A stretch of 64,000 nt of DNA from Paenibacillus sp. LHD-38 (GCF_031157315.1 NZ_JAVIFU010000019.1:62001-126000), one strand, 5' to 3'; counted from the stretch's first letter, positions 40,138 to 49,936 are shown. The notes: a model not told the origin generated them from the sequence alone. Program-made: numbers and translations.

Positions 40138-40689
40138 CTATGAAGTATGCAATATGAGATCGGGATGTCCCGTCCGGTGATTGATATACCGGGCAGCCAC
40201 GAACAGCAAATCAGATAAGCGGTTTAAATAAGGCAGGACAATCGGATTGATTTCCTCCTCCTGTTGAACCTCTACGGCCGTTCTTTCCGCTCGCCTTACG
40301 ATAGTTCTTGCTGCATGAAGCGAAGCAGCGCATACATGACCACCCGGTAAAATGAAATTGGCTAACGGGGGCAAATTTGCCTCCATATCGTCAATTTGCT
40401 CCTCCAGATAACGAACATCCTCTTCCAAAATCGACCATGCGACCTTCTTGCCTCGAGGAGTTGCCAATTCTGCCCCCACATGAAACAGCTTTGTTTGAAT
40501 AACATGAAAGAGCTGCCGGAAAGAAGTCCATTCTTGCTCCTGCCCCAGGTAAGAAAGTGCCAAGCCGATCATCGAATTCGCTTCATCGCATGTCCCGTAG
40601 GCATGGACCCGAGGGGAATGCTTCGACACCCGCTGCCCGTAAACTAGGCTGGTTTGGCCCTTGTCTCCCGATTTCGTGTAGATTTTCAT
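40138..40689 (-). CDS. cob(I)alamin adenosyltransferase, PduO type
   Basis: 183 aa. TKSGDKGQTSLVYGQRVSKH (ATP site), EANSMIGLALSYL, FILPGGHVCAASLHAARTIV and RRAERTAV with NRLSDLLFVAARYIN are the complete PduO/MMAB signature. It adenosylates cob(I)alamin and hands adenosylcobalamin to a mutase. It follows icmF by 21 bp in the same operon, which gives the coenzyme a direct client. Confidence 0.93.
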   Translation of the reverse strand: MKIYTKSGDKGQTSLVYGQRVSKHSPRVHAYGTCDEANSMIGLALSYLGQEQEWTSFRQLFHVIQTKLFHVGAELATPRGKKVAWSILEEDVRYLEEQIDDMEANLPPLANFILPGGHVCAASLHAARTIVRRAERTAVEVQQEEEINPIVLPYLNRLSDLLFVAARYINHRTGHPDLILHTS

Positions 40690-40710
40690 ACAATTCCTCC
40701 TCTTTTGAAC

Positions 40711-43700
40711 TTACATATTCCGGCGGTATTGACCCCCTATTTCATATAAAGCGCTTGTGATCTGTCCAAGCGTGGCTGATTTTACGGCTTCCATTAACGC
40801 TTCTAACAAATTACCGTCTTCCAGGGCGACCTGTTTCAAACGGTTAAGCGCAACGTCGCAATGGTCCTGATGCTGAAGTCGAAAGGCATTCAAATTATGG
40901 ATTTGCCTCTGTTTTTCTTCTTCCGTCGAACGGGCTAGTTCAATATCGTAGCGATTCTCGTTTGGGTCTGGATGAATAAACGTATTCACGCCGATAATAG
41001 GCAGCTCGCCGGAGTGTTTCTTAAGCTCATAATTTAACGATTCCTCTTGAATTTTCCCCCGTTGATACTGGGTTTCCATCGCGCCAAGCACTCCTCCGCG
41101 ATCGTGAATGCGCTGGAACTCCTCGAGCACCGCATCCTCAACAAGGTCCGTCAGCTCATCAACGATAAAGGAGCCCTGGAGCGGATTTTCGTTCTTCGCC
41201 ATTCCAAACTCCTTATTTATAATCATTTGAATCGCCATCGCCCGGCGTACGGAATCTTCCGTAGGCGTCGTGACGGCCTCGTCAAAAGCATTCGTATGCA
41301 AGGAATTGCAATTGTCATAAATCGCAATCAGCGCCTGTAAGGTCGTACGGATATCGTTGAAGTCCATCTCCTGTGCGTGCAAGGAACGGCCGGAGGTTTG
41401 GATATGATATTTCAGCTTTTGACTTCGTTCATTACCCCCGTATTTATGCTTAACAACCGTAGACCATATTCGCCGGGCGACCCGCCCCATGACGCTGTAT
41501 TCAGGATCTAAGCCATTACTGAAAAAAAACGACAGGTTCGGGGCAAAATCATCAATCCGCATACCTCGGGATAAATAGTATTCGACGAAAGTGAATCCGT
41601 TCGCCAGCGTAAAGGCCAATTGCGTTATCGGGTTTGCTCCCGCTTCAGCAATATGATAACCGCTGATACTGACCGAATAATAGTTGCGCACCTTATGATC
41701 GATAAAATACTGCTGAATGTCTCCCATCATCTTCAGGGCAAACTCGGTCGAAAAGATGCACGTATTCTGCCCTTGGTCCTCTTTGAGAATATCCGCTTGA
41801 ACCGTGCCGCGCACCGTTTGAAGCGTTGCAGCCTTAATTGCCTCGAATTCGGCCTCATCCGGTTCCCGTCCGTTATTCGCCTTGAACTTATCGACCTGCT
41901 GATGAACGGCCGTATTCATGAACATCGCCAAAATGACTGGCGCCGGACCATTGATGGTCATCGATACGCTGACGGAGGGATGGCACAGGTCAAAGCCGTC
42001 GTACAGCTTCTTCATGTCGTCTAATGAACATACGCTCACGCCGCTATTACCTATTTTCCCGTAAATATCGGGGCGTTCATCTGGGTCCTGCCCATATAAG
42101 GTTACGCTGTCGAAGGCGGTAGACAGCCGCTTGGCTTCGTCATTTTTGCAGAGGTAATGGAAGCGTCGGTTTGTTCGGTCCGGCGTTCCTTCCCCGGCGA
42201 ACTGTCGTTTTGGATCCTCATCAGCCCGTTTGAATGGGAATACACCCGCTGTATAAGGGAAATAACCGGGCAAGTTCTCCTTAAGCAGCCACCGCAGGAT
42301 TTCTCCTGCATCTTCGAACTTTGGCAAGCTGACCCGCGGAATCCTGCTGCCGGACAGTGATACGATATACAAGTCCGTCATCGTTTCCTTATTACGAACC
42401 TTCGTGACCAGCCGATCCTTTTTGTAGGCTTCGCGGATTTCCGGCCACTCTTCCAACCGCTTTTTACAATCCGAATGCAGGCTGGTTTCGTAATATGCGA
42501 GCATTGCATCCAGCTTCTCCACGAATATTTCCGCCTCGGATTTAGAAAGAAGCTGTCCTCTGTCGGATTCAACCAGCAGCTTGGTTCCCCTCAAATGGTC
42601 CAGCTTCCGGGCGACCGTGACCTGCTCTTCCGTAAATTTCTTGTACTCACGAACGGTATGAACGATCTCGCCCAGGTAACCTGTTCGCCCCTGCGGAATG
42701 ATCCTATTTTTATTTGGCAATTTCGTAAGCATTGTATTTTGTTGCAACGGCCAGCTTCCGCCTGTTTTCGCATTAACGATCTTCATAAGATTGGCAAAGA
42801 GCACCGTGGTGGCCTGATCATTAAATTGGCTTGCGATCGTCCCGAACACCGGTAACTCCTCATCAGGCACATCAAACATTTGACGGCTGCGCTTGAATTG
42901 CTTGCTCACATCGCGAAGGGCGTCTTCGGATCCTCGGCGATCAAACTTATTGATGACGATTACATCTGCAAAGTCGATCATATCTATTTTTTCCAGCTGG
43001 GTAGCTGCACCAAATTCACTAGTCATGACGTACATAGCCACATCACACAGGTCTATGATGGCAGCTCCGCCTTGGCCGATCCCGCTTGTTTCGATGATGA
43101 CAAAATCGTAGCCAGCAAGCTTGACGATATTGATTGCGTCCTTCAAAGCCTCGCTTATCTCGGACTTGGATCCTCTTGTCGCCATGCTGCGCATATACAC
43201 TCTGGGATTATGGATCGCATTCATCCGGATGCGGTCACCGAGCAGCGCCCCGCCCGATTTCATCTTGGACGGGTCAACAGAAATTACGGCAATCGAACGG
43301 TCTGGGAATTGAGCGAGATACCGGCGAACCAATTCGTCAGTCAACGAGCTTTTCCCCGCACCTCCGGTTCCTGTAATTCCGAGTACCGGAACATCGGGGA
43401 CTTCTGCATGCAATTTCTTCAGAACGGCTAATTCGGAATCATCCAAGTCAGCCTTAGACACATGTTCTTCGGCTAGCGATATCAATTTGGCAATGGCTCC
43501 CCAGTTTCTATCCTTCAATGCCGCGAAATCCCGTTCCGCCTGCTTCGGTGCCGGATAATCGCATTCCTTGATCATGTGATTGATCATGCCCTGCAGCCCC
43601 ATTTCACGCCCATCGTCAGATGAAAATATCCTGGCAATCCCGTACTGAAGCAGTTCCGTAATTTCCGCAGGAACGATTACGCCGCCCCCGCCTGCGAAGA

Positions 43701-43986
43701 TTTTGATGTGGCCAGCCCCCTCCTGCCGGAGCAAGTCAAACATGTACTTCAAATATTCGACATGACCACCCTGATAGGAGCTGATGGCAATTCCCTGCGC
43801 ATCCTCTTGGATCGCTGAACTCACCACTTCATAAACAGAACGGTTATGACCCAGGTGAATGACCTCGACACCGGAAGCTTGAAGAATACGTCTCATAATG
43901 TTTATGGAAGCGTCATGACCATCGAATAAAGCAGCAGCTGTAACAAAGCGTACATGGCAGTTCGGGCGATAAACTTGTGTTTGCAT
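40711..43986 (-). CDS. icmF: fused isobutyryl-CoA mutase IcmF
   Basis: 1091 aa, the full IcmF length. Residues 11-135 form the B12-binding domain with the cobalt-ligand His in FDGHDASINIMRRIL. The MeaB/MeaI-type GTPase chaperone domain has the P-loop GTGGAGKSS (205-213), VISVDPS and VINKFDRRG. The C-terminal half is the TIM-barrel mutase (GVFPFKRADEDPKRQFAGEG, VTLYGQDPDERPDIYGKIG, SISGYHIAEAGANPITQLAF). The enzyme interconverts isobutyryl-CoA and n-butyryl-CoA, or a near relative such as isovaleryl/pivalyl-CoA. No cobalamin riboswitch is seen upstream. Confidence 0.95.
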   Translation of the reverse strand: MQTQVYRPNCHVRFVTAAALFDGHDASINIMRRILQASGVEVIHLGHNRSVYEVVSSAIQEDAQGIAISSYQGGHVEYLKYMFDLLRQEGAGHIKIFAGGGGVIVPAEITELLQYGIARIFSSDDGREMGLQGMINHMIKECDYPAPKQAERDFAALKDRNWGAIAKLISLAEEHVSKADLDDSELAVLKKLHAEVPDVPVLGITGTGGAGKSSLTDELVRRYLAQFPDRSIAVISVDPSKMKSGGALLGDRIRMNAIHNPRVYMRSMATRGSKSEISEALKDAINIVKLAGYDFVIIETSGIGQGGAAIIDLCDVAMYVMTSEFGAATQLEKIDMIDFADVIVINKFDRRGSEDALRDVSKQFKRSRQMFDVPDEELPVFGTIASQFNDQATTVLFANLMKIVNAKTGGSWPLQQNTMLTKLPNKNRIIPQGRTGYLGEIVHTVREYKKFTEEQVTVARKLDHLRGTKLLVESDRGQLLSKSEAEIFVEKLDAMLAYYETSLHSDCKKRLEEWPEIREAYKKDRLVTKVRNKETMTDLYIVSLSGSRIPRVSLPKFEDAGEILRWLLKENLPGYFPYTAGVFPFKRADEDPKRQFAGEGTPDRTNRRFHYLCKNDEAKRLSTAFDSVTLYGQDPDERPDIYGKIGNSGVSVCSLDDMKKLYDGFDLCHPSVSVSMTINGPAPVILAMFMNTAVHQQVDKFKANNGREPDEAEFEAIKAATLQTVRGTVQADILKEDQGQNTCIFSTEFALKMMGDIQQYFIDHKVRNYYSVSISGYHIAEAGANPITQLAFTLANGFTFVEYYLSRGMRIDDFAPNLSFFFSNGLDPEYSVMGRVARRIWSTVVKHKYGGNERSQKLKYHIQTSGRSLHAQEMDFNDIRTTLQALIAIYDNCNSLHTNAFDEAVTTPTEDSVRRAMAIQMIINKEFGMAKNENPLQGSFIVDELTDLVEDAVLEEFQRIHDRGGVLGAMETQYQRGKIQEESLNYELKKHSGELPIIGVNTFIHPDPNENRYDIELARSTEEEKQRQIHNLNAFRLQHQDHCDVALNRLKQVALEDGNLLEALMEAVKSATLGQITSALYEIGGQYRRNM

Positions 43987-44199
43987 GGTTGATTCCGCCC
44001 TTCCATCGATTTTTATCCCGCTGATTCTTAAACCAGGTAGAACCGGAAATCCTTCTTCTCTTTAATACAATATTCGCTTTCTAGGCAGAGATACCGCATC
44101 ATTCGAATGCTTGAAGCTGTCGCTTTCATTATTGGATATCATCGGGAATGGGGTAATTTTTTTGACATCATCCCATGACTAGAACTTTGCCTCATAAAA

Positions 44200-44299
44200 C
44201 AAGCGTAAACGGCTGTCGCCGTCCTCAGTGGCAAAAGCTATCGTTTCGCGGAGATATATAAGCACATTTATAAGTGAAAACTTATAAATTCTTATATAT
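44200..44299 (+). repeat. copy C of the 100-bp dispersed element
   Basis: It starts CAAGCGTAAACGGCTGTCGC and ends CTTATAAATTCTTATATAT. It has a GC hairpin ACGGC-TGTC-GCCGT (44209-44222). It also has a nested AT hairpin: ATATATAAG (44254-44262) with CTTATATAT (44291-44299) outside, and TTTATAAG (44267-44274) with CTTATAAA (44281-44288) inside. Two bases separate it from the terminator. Confidence 0.95.
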
Positions 44300-44301
44300 C
44301 A

Positions 44302-44328
44302 AAAAAGCCGCATGATATGCGGCTTTTA
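44302..44328. terminator. terminator of the serine hydrolase gene
   Basis: AAAAAGCCGCAT-GAT-ATGCGGCTTTT, an 11-bp perfect stem with A and T tracts, able to work in both directions. It directly abuts repeat copy C. Confidence 0.85.
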
Positions 44329-44344
44329 ATGGGATATTCTTGTG

Positions 44345-45784
44345 CTATACCAACTCCGTGATCCGCCCTCGAATCTCAGCCAGATCGGGTAAAACGTTTG
44401 ATTTGTGATTCAATATGATTTTATCCCCTTCAAACAGAATGCTGCTTGTTATGGCGAATGGCGTTTCGATAAACCTCATGGTCAGCTGAAGCATATCCTC
44501 CTGCTGCCAGGTAAAGCTTGAAACCACGCGTTTATCTTCTTCCTGAAGCAGCCGCGTGGTTCCCTCCACCCCTTCGCCCCGGCCGAGGGTAATACTGTAT
44601 TCATGATCCGGCTTGCTCAGTAGAACAACTGCTTCATTCTCTTCAAAGGAAATGGACAGGCTCTTCCAATGCTGATCATTGTCTTCGAGCTCATATTCCT
44701 TGCCTGCGACGGTTGCTTCCAGAGGCGAATCCAGCTGCAGCCGCGGTAAGTTTATGGTCAGACCCTCCAGCTCCTTCGCCAGCTTCGCATGCGAATCCTG
44801 ATCCGGGGAAAGCGACGACGGCTGCATTGCCGGGAGCAAGTAATCCCACACGGCATTCATGACACCCTGTAGATCATTAGTTCCGCTTGTCATAGCCAGC
44901 ACCGCATCCTGCTCCGGCAACACGATGCAAAATTGACCAAACGCGCCATCACCGCGGTACGCTCCGTGCCGGCATCGCCAGAACTGGTAGCCATAGCCTT
45001 GAGCCCAATCACTAGCTCCGCCGTCGCCATTGGTTATTTGACCAGAAGTTGCTTCCTCTACCCACTCCTCCAGCAAAAGACGCTGCCCGTTCCACACGCC
45101 TTTCTGCAAATACAGCTGACCAAACTTAGCGATATCCTCCGTGGTAACATTTAACCCCCAACCACCGACATTAATCCCCTGGGGACAGTTCTCCCATGTC
45201 GCACCTACGATACCAAGCGGTTCAAACAAACGAGGCTGCAAATATTCAAGCAGCGTTTGGCCGGTCACCTTCTGCAGTATGGCTGAAAGCATATATGTAG
45301 CTCCACTGTTGTAGACAAAATGAGTACCGGGAGCATGCTCGACTGGCTCTTGGAGAAAAGCCTTGACCCAATTCCCGTCTACGCTCTGGTGCATATTGTT
45401 TGTGGTATCCTTATCATGGCCAGTTCCCATCATCAGCAAATGGCGAATGCGCATAGCCGATAAATTCGGCTCTATTTCATCTGGGGCATCATCCTGAAAG
45501 AAAGATATGACCGCATCTTCCAGCGACAGCTTCCCTTCCGAAGCGGCGAAACAGATGGCGGTTGAGGTAAAGCTTTTGCTTAGTGAGAACAGCATATGCG
45601 GGATATCTGATGCGTAAGGCTTCCACCACCCCTCTGCTACCACCTGTCCGTGTCTAAGCAGCATAAGACTATGCAGTTCCAAATGACGTTCTTGTACAGC
45701 ATTTAAAAATTCAATTACGGCTGTAGAGGGAATTCCTTGTGCTTCAGGCTGACTTCTAGGTAAATGCAGATTTGACCGTTCCAT
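44345..45784 (-). CDS. beta-lactamase-family serine hydrolase
   Basis: 479 aa without a signal peptide. The SxxK nucleophile is in FSLSKSFTSTAICF, the second motif YNSGATYMLSAIL is YxN, and GDGAFGQFCIVLPEQDAVLA replaces the KTG region. The C-terminal 150 residues (TVAGKEYELEDNDQHW onward) form a lipocalin-like tail domain often found on these esterases. The reaction is unknown; an intracellular esterase or amidase role is likely. GGAGG lies 9 nt before the ATG. It is a single gene between two copies of the 100-bp repeat, with a cre-like site upstream. Confidence 0.85.
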   Translation of the reverse strand: MERSNLHLPRSQPEAQGIPSTAVIEFLNAVQERHLELHSLMLLRHGQVVAEGWWKPYASDIPHMLFSLSKSFTSTAICFAASEGKLSLEDAVISFFQDDAPDEIEPNLSAMRIRHLLMMGTGHDKDTTNNMHQSVDGNWVKAFLQEPVEHAPGTHFVYNSGATYMLSAILQKVTGQTLLEYLQPRLFEPLGIVGATWENCPQGINVGGWGLNVTTEDIAKFGQLYLQKGVWNGQRLLLEEWVEEATSGQITNGDGGASDWAQGYGYQFWRCRHGAYRGDGAFGQFCIVLPEQDAVLAMTSGTNDLQGVMNAVWDYLLPAMQPSSLSPDQDSHAKLAKELEGLTINLPRLQLDSPLEATVAGKEYELEDNDQHWKSLSISFEENEAVVLLSKPDHEYSITLGRGEGVEGTTRLLQEEDKRVVSSFTWQQEDMLQLTMRFIETPFAITSSILFEGDKIILNHKSNVLPDLAEIRGRITELV

Positions 45785-45844
45785 CTTTTCATTCCTCCTT
45801 CATACTACTAACTTACTGCAACTATGAAAGACTGGCAAGCAATT

Positions 45845-45859
45845 TTGTGAGCGCTCTCA
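45845..45859 (-). promoter_or_regulatory. cre-like (CcpA) or LacI-type operator
   Basis: TTGTGAGCGCTCTCA is a near-palindrome and matches the cre consensus WTGNAANCGNWNNCW with one mismatch on either strand. It lies 61 nt upstream of the serine hydrolase start. Confidence 0.5.
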
Positions 45860-45988
45860 TAAACAAATAAACGATCCGTTTCACATGAATAACCTTCTGA
45901 TGATGACCAGCTATTTTAACGCAGCCACAACCTAAAGATTTTCAATCATTTCCATTTTCCCAACTTACAAACTGCCATTTTTTCAAAT

Positions 45989-46088
45989 CAAGCGTAAACG
46001 GCTGTCGCCGTCCTCAGTGGCAAAAGCAGTCGTTTCGCGGAGATATATAAGCACATTTATAAGTGAAAACTTATAAATTCTTATATAT
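45989..46088 (+). repeat. copy D of the 100-bp dispersed element
   Basis: It differs from copy C at two positions (GCAGTCG for GCTATCG) and keeps both hairpins intact. It abuts the terminator at 46090. Confidence 0.95.
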
Positions 46089-46089
46089 A

Positions 46090-46123
46090 AACAAAGGCCC
46101 TGCCTCAAGGGGCAGAGCCTTTG
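46090..46123 (-). terminator. terminator of the second GH127 gene
   Basis: ACAAAGGC-C-CTGCC and GGCAG-A-GCCTTTGT form a 13-bp stem with one mismatch. It is 6 nt past the stop codon at 46129. Confidence 0.75.
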
Positions 46124-46128
46124 TATAA

Positions 46129-48009
46129 TCATCTTTTCTGAATATTAGGAAATTCTCCGATTCGAAGCTTGGCGCTGCCATAAGGAACTAGCACAAGCTC
46201 CTGCTCCTCCTGCTCCCTCGTGTCCGCCCGCAGCGGCGGGGAATCGGCATTATTGCCATCCATCCGCCAATTACGCACTAAGCTGCCCGTTGTACGCAGC
46301 CGCACAGGTGCTTGATTTGCCAGAAAAGGCTGCTTTGGAATATCCGCCAGCTCTACGGAGAAGCCAGCACCATTCAGCAGACCATAACGCCAAGACGTCG
46401 TAGGATAAATCTCCCAGTCACTAAAACGCTCACGCTTCACGTGCAGCTGCCAGGTCTCGCCAATCGGGTGGACATAGACGAGCGGACCGCGTTCCACGCT
46501 GACCGCGTAAAGATTTCTCTGGATGGTTCGGGTCTCCATTGGCAGCTTCAGCTCAAGCGTATCGCCGTCCGACCAATCACGCTCGACTTTGGCATAACCC
46601 TTATTGGCATGAAGCTCTATGCTCTCCCCATTAACCAAAAGCGCCGCATCTGAGCACCACTCCGGAACCCGCAGATGAAGCGCGAACCGCTTGGTCTGCC
46701 CGAGTGCCAGCTTCATCGACACCGATTCCCGGAACGGATAACCTCCGCTTACTTCAAGCGTTGCCAGCGTACCGTCCCCGTCTCCTACCTTCGCCTTCAC
46801 GATGCAAGGGGCATAAGAGATGGCTGAAAGCCCCCCATTGCCATCCGACATCCACAGATGCGCGGCGAATTTAGGCCAGCCCTGATGCATGTTTGCCGTG
46901 CAGCAGCCGAAATTGGGCTCTAGCCCAAACAGGTTCGCTTCATCATTATTGCTCCAATTCCGCTTTGCTACGTTGCATATGATCTGATTTACCTGTTGAT
47001 CGTACTGGTGCGAAGTCCAGTCCGCCGATATCGCAGCAGGCAGTGCGTTAAATGCCACTTTTTCAAGAATATCTCCGTACTGGCCATCTCCGAACACCCG
47101 CACCAAATGCTCCATCGTAAACATGTATTCGACAACCGCGCATAGCTCAACGCCCTGACTCGGATGGGTGCCGGACAACCATTCATCGCCGGAGAACATC
47201 CCGTGCGACTGTCCGTGGTACGTCATCAAGCTTCGAATGCCGCGGCGAACGGCGTCTTCTTCCTTAGGATCGCCTGTCAGGTCATAACGAATGGCCGGCG
47301 TTTTTACGCCCATTGCTACATTTACGACATGGGTGCGGTGATCCCAATGCTCCACCTTTCGCCAGAACGGAAAGTCGTGCAAAATACCGGTCCAGTCCAT
47401 CGTTTGCTCCGCAACCTTCTCTGCCAGACCCAGCAGGAACTCCTCTTTCGTACGCTTATACGTCCAGTGGATGGCGAGCAGCATTTCTGCCCCGCGCGCT
47501 TCCGCCCAGTCCTTTAGGGGCATCCGGTCAATCGTAACTGATACATAACGGAAAAACCTCGTCAGAAACGGGATGATCCGCGTGTCGCCAGTCGCTTCCT
47601 CATGCTGGATCAGCACTTTAAGCATAATCATAAAATGCCACCAGTCATGGCCCTTGTCGATGTCATTGTTGACGGTCTTAATCCGTTCCGGTCCGAAGGA
47701 GCCGTCTGGCTTCTGACTAGATAGCGACCATTCAACCCACCTGTTCGCCTTCGCAATGAGAACCTCGTCCTCCAGCAAATGCGCGAGCGGCAGCAGCCCA
47801 TCCAAATAATAAGGCCCGCGTTCCCAGCTCTCGCCGGAGCCGCCGATCCACCCGTTTTCCGGGCCTACGTCTTCCCAATGCTCCTCCAGATGCCCCGTCA
47901 ATCCGTCTGCCTGAATCCGTAGCTGGTCCTTCAGCCAGCCGCTTGGCTTGACGCTTCCGAGCGGAAGCGCTTCGAATGCGGTGTGCCGCAACGATTGCTG
48001 CACTGTCAT
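46129..48009 (-). CDS. GH127/DUF1680 beta-L-arabinofuranosidase-like glycosidase (first of two)
   Basis: 626 aa, no signal peptide. The DUF1680 (alpha/alpha)6 barrel is shown by GWIGGSGESWERGPYYLDGL, DWWHFMIMLKVLIQHEEATG and HVVNVAMGVKTPAIRY. The zinc and nucleophile residues of GH127 match SQGVELCAVVEYMFTMEHL (Glu and Cys) and NFGCCTANMHQGW (double Cys). A beta-sandwich C-terminal part includes FALHLRVPEWCSDAALLVNG. It probably removes beta-L-arabinofuranosyl or a related sugar from imported oligosaccharides. It lies 50 bp after the first GH127 gene and ends the module. Confidence 0.85.
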   Translation of the reverse strand: MTVQQSLRHTAFEALPLGSVKPSGWLKDQLRIQADGLTGHLEEHWEDVGPENGWIGGSGESWERGPYYLDGLLPLAHLLEDEVLIAKANRWVEWSLSSQKPDGSFGPERIKTVNNDIDKGHDWWHFMIMLKVLIQHEEATGDTRIIPFLTRFFRYVSVTIDRMPLKDWAEARGAEMLLAIHWTYKRTKEEFLLGLAEKVAEQTMDWTGILHDFPFWRKVEHWDHRTHVVNVAMGVKTPAIRYDLTGDPKEEDAVRRGIRSLMTYHGQSHGMFSGDEWLSGTHPSQGVELCAVVEYMFTMEHLVRVFGDGQYGDILEKVAFNALPAAISADWTSHQYDQQVNQIICNVAKRNWSNNDEANLFGLEPNFGCCTANMHQGWPKFAAHLWMSDGNGGLSAISYAPCIVKAKVGDGDGTLATLEVSGGYPFRESVSMKLALGQTKRFALHLRVPEWCSDAALLVNGESIELHANKGYAKVERDWSDGDTLELKLPMETRTIQRNLYAVSVERGPLVYVHPIGETWQLHVKRERFSDWEIYPTTSWRYGLLNGAGFSVELADIPKQPFLANQAPVRLRTTGSLVRNWRMDGNNADSPPLRADTREQEEQELVLVPYGSAKLRIGEFPNIQKR

Positions 48010-48059
48010 CGTTCAACATCTCCCCTAACATAGTTTGAAACTAGCATTTTATGGTGGAA

Positions 48060-49907
48060 CTAATGCGAGTAAAGAAACCTTGCGTTTGCTTCCTTTATCC
48101 ACACCTGCATGAAGCCAGGCTCTCGATTATCCCAGGCGTAATATGGAATAAACGTGCATGCGGCGCCTTCTTCGGTTCTCCCTTTCAAAGTGACGATACC
48201 GCCCATTACTTCGCCCGCGTAATCTACCGCCAAAGGTTCATCCGCGGAGAAAGAGAAGGATTGATAGGCGATTTCTTGGTTATCCGCCTGCTCCACGCAA
48301 TAGACAATCGGTCCGCGCTGAATGGCAACCATGCTCCTATTTTCTTCCACTTTCGGATCGGCGCGAACAACCTCTACCGGCATGTCGAGCGCAAGCGTAA
48401 CATTGTCTCCCTCGGACCATGCTCTCCGAAGAACGATATATCCTTTACTGACTTCCGCTTCTGCTGACAGGACGGGCGCTCCGTTCACTGAAAGCTTGTA
48501 GCCCCTGCACCAACCCGGAATCCGAAGCCGGATCGCAAACGAGTCTGTTCGTGCCGGTTCAACCGAAAGCTCTATTTTGCCGTTCCAAGGGAACTCTGTT
48601 CTTTGCTGCAAACGTACAGCCGTAGCGCTAGAACCTGCCGTCAGCTCGCAAGTTCCGTTCATATATTGGTTTACCGTAATACCATCCTCCGAACGGGCAT
48701 ATACGTAATTTCCAATCGAAGGCAGGAAACGCGCCATGTTCGTTGGACAGCATGAGCATCCGAACCATTCCACACGGTGATGCTCGCCTTGCGAAGCCAA
48801 CGGATTAACATAGAAAAATTTATCGCCTGACAAAGACAAGCCTGCAAGTGCCCCATTGTACAGTTCACGTTCGACGATGTCAGCATATTTGGCTTCTCCA
48901 AACAATAGATTCATCCGATGATTCCAGAAAGCCATCGCGATCGCAGCACAGGTCTCGCAGTAAGCGCTCTCGTTAGGCAAATCGTAATCTTGGGTAAACC
49001 CCTCATTATGCTTTGACTGGCCTATGCCTCCGGTAAGATACATGTTGCGCTCTACCGTATGCGACCATACGCGCTGCAAAGCATCGACATACTCCGTGCT
49101 TCCGGATACGCGCACAACGTCCGCCATTGCCGTATACAGGTACATGGCCCGTACGGCATGGCCTTTTACATGACTAATCTCTTTAACGGGAACGTCATCC
49201 TGGCAGTACGCCGGCCCCCACTCCTCATTATCCCAGAACACTCCAACGCCATGTCCATGCCCCCGCTCCTCAAGAAGCCATAACGCCAATTTCCAATAAC
49301 GCTCTTCATTGGTTGCTTGGTACAGCTTGATCAGCGCAAGCTCGATCTCTTCATGGCCTTCCACCCAGTGGAGCTTGCCGGGACCAAACATATGATCATA
49401 GTGGTCTGCCAGCTTGCATGCGACATCAAGTAGAGAACGTTTCCCCGTCGCTTCGTAGTAGGCTACCGCTGCCTCCATGAGATGGCCGCCGCAGTACATT
49501 TCATGCTTCTCCATATCCGTCCATTTAAGGTCAGGCTGCTGCAGCGTGAAAAACGTGCATAAGTAACCATTCGGCTCCTGGGCAGCTGCAATGAGCTCGA
49601 TAATCCGGTCGATCTCCTCTTCCAGTTCGGGATCGCGTTCGTGCATGAGGGCGTAAGCGGCCCCTTCCAGCACTTTGTACACATCGGAATCATCGAAATA
49701 AATGCCTTGGAACTCTCCTTCAAGCAGACCAGCTGCCTTGGCGAAATTATCTATGCGACCGGTTTCCTCGCATTTTTCCAGGCAGGCCGGCAGCGTAACA
49801 TTTTTCAGCAGCTCCAGACGCGGGCCCCAGAACTCATTCTCGATCTTTACGCTGGTAAACGGTACGCTTTTCCAATTTTGCAGCTGCTGTGATTTAATCG
49901 TATTCAT
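48060..49907 (-). CDS. GH127/DUF1680 beta-L-arabinofuranosidase (second of two)
   Basis: 615 aa from ATG 49907, with AAAGGGG 8 nt upstream; a longer frame to 50051 overlaps the permease and lacks a ribosome binding site. VKIENEFWGPRLELLKNVTL, DSDVYKVLEGAAYALMHERD and CGGHLMEAAVAYYEATGKRS are typical GH127 openings. AYCETCAAIAMAFWNHRMNL and WFGCSCCPTNMARFLPSI carry the Glu and three Cys residues of the HypBA1 active site (zinc and Cys nucleophile). It is cytoplasmic, fed by the ABC importer just upstream. The two paralogues differ enough to suggest distinct linkages. Confidence 0.9.
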   Translation of the reverse strand: MNTIKSQQLQNWKSVPFTSVKIENEFWGPRLELLKNVTLPACLEKCEETGRIDNFAKAAGLLEGEFQGIYFDDSDVYKVLEGAAYALMHERDPELEEEIDRIIELIAAAQEPNGYLCTFFTLQQPDLKWTDMEKHEMYCGGHLMEAAVAYYEATGKRSLLDVACKLADHYDHMFGPGKLHWVEGHEEIELALIKLYQATNEERYWKLALWLLEERGHGHGVGVFWDNEEWGPAYCQDDVPVKEISHVKGHAVRAMYLYTAMADVVRVSGSTEYVDALQRVWSHTVERNMYLTGGIGQSKHNEGFTQDYDLPNESAYCETCAAIAMAFWNHRMNLLFGEAKYADIVERELYNGALAGLSLSGDKFFYVNPLASQGEHHRVEWFGCSCCPTNMARFLPSIGNYVYARSEDGITVNQYMNGTCELTAGSSATAVRLQQRTEFPWNGKIELSVEPARTDSFAIRLRIPGWCRGYKLSVNGAPVLSAEAEVSKGYIVLRRAWSEGDNVTLALDMPVEVVRADPKVEENRSMVAIQRGPIVYCVEQADNQEIAYQSFSFSADEPLAVDYAGEVMGGIVTLKGRTEEGAACTFIPYYAWDNREPGFMQVWIKEANARFLYSH

Positions 49908-49936
49908 TCGGCTACTTCCCCTTTGCGGTATGGTGA

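Larger units (their letters stand above)
43987..44344. other. intergenic region holding repeat copy C
   Basis: A 358-bp gap between two minus-strand genes. It contains 100-bp repeat copy C (44200-44299) and the terminator of the serine hydrolase gene (44302-44328). The rest (43987-44199) is presumed icmF promoter and leader; I see no clear promoter or riboswitch in it. Confidence 0.75.
45785..46128. other. intergenic region with cre-like site and repeat copy D
   Basis: A 344-bp gap. It holds a cre-like box (45845-45859) for the serine hydrolase gene, repeat copy D (45989-46088) and the terminator of the downstream-numbered GH127 gene (46090-46123). Nothing coding was seen. Confidence 0.75.

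Noticed and set aside
40711..44200. Cobalamin riboswitch before icmF
   Set aside because: No B12-box-like core (GCCACTG) was found between the icmF start and repeat copy C. The only GCCACTG on the minus strand (44226-44232) lies inside the repeat, which recurs before unrelated genes.
44200..44299. 100-bp element as a small coding gene or insertion sequence
   Set aside because: All six frames are interrupted by stops; no transposase, terminal inverted repeat or target duplication is visible.
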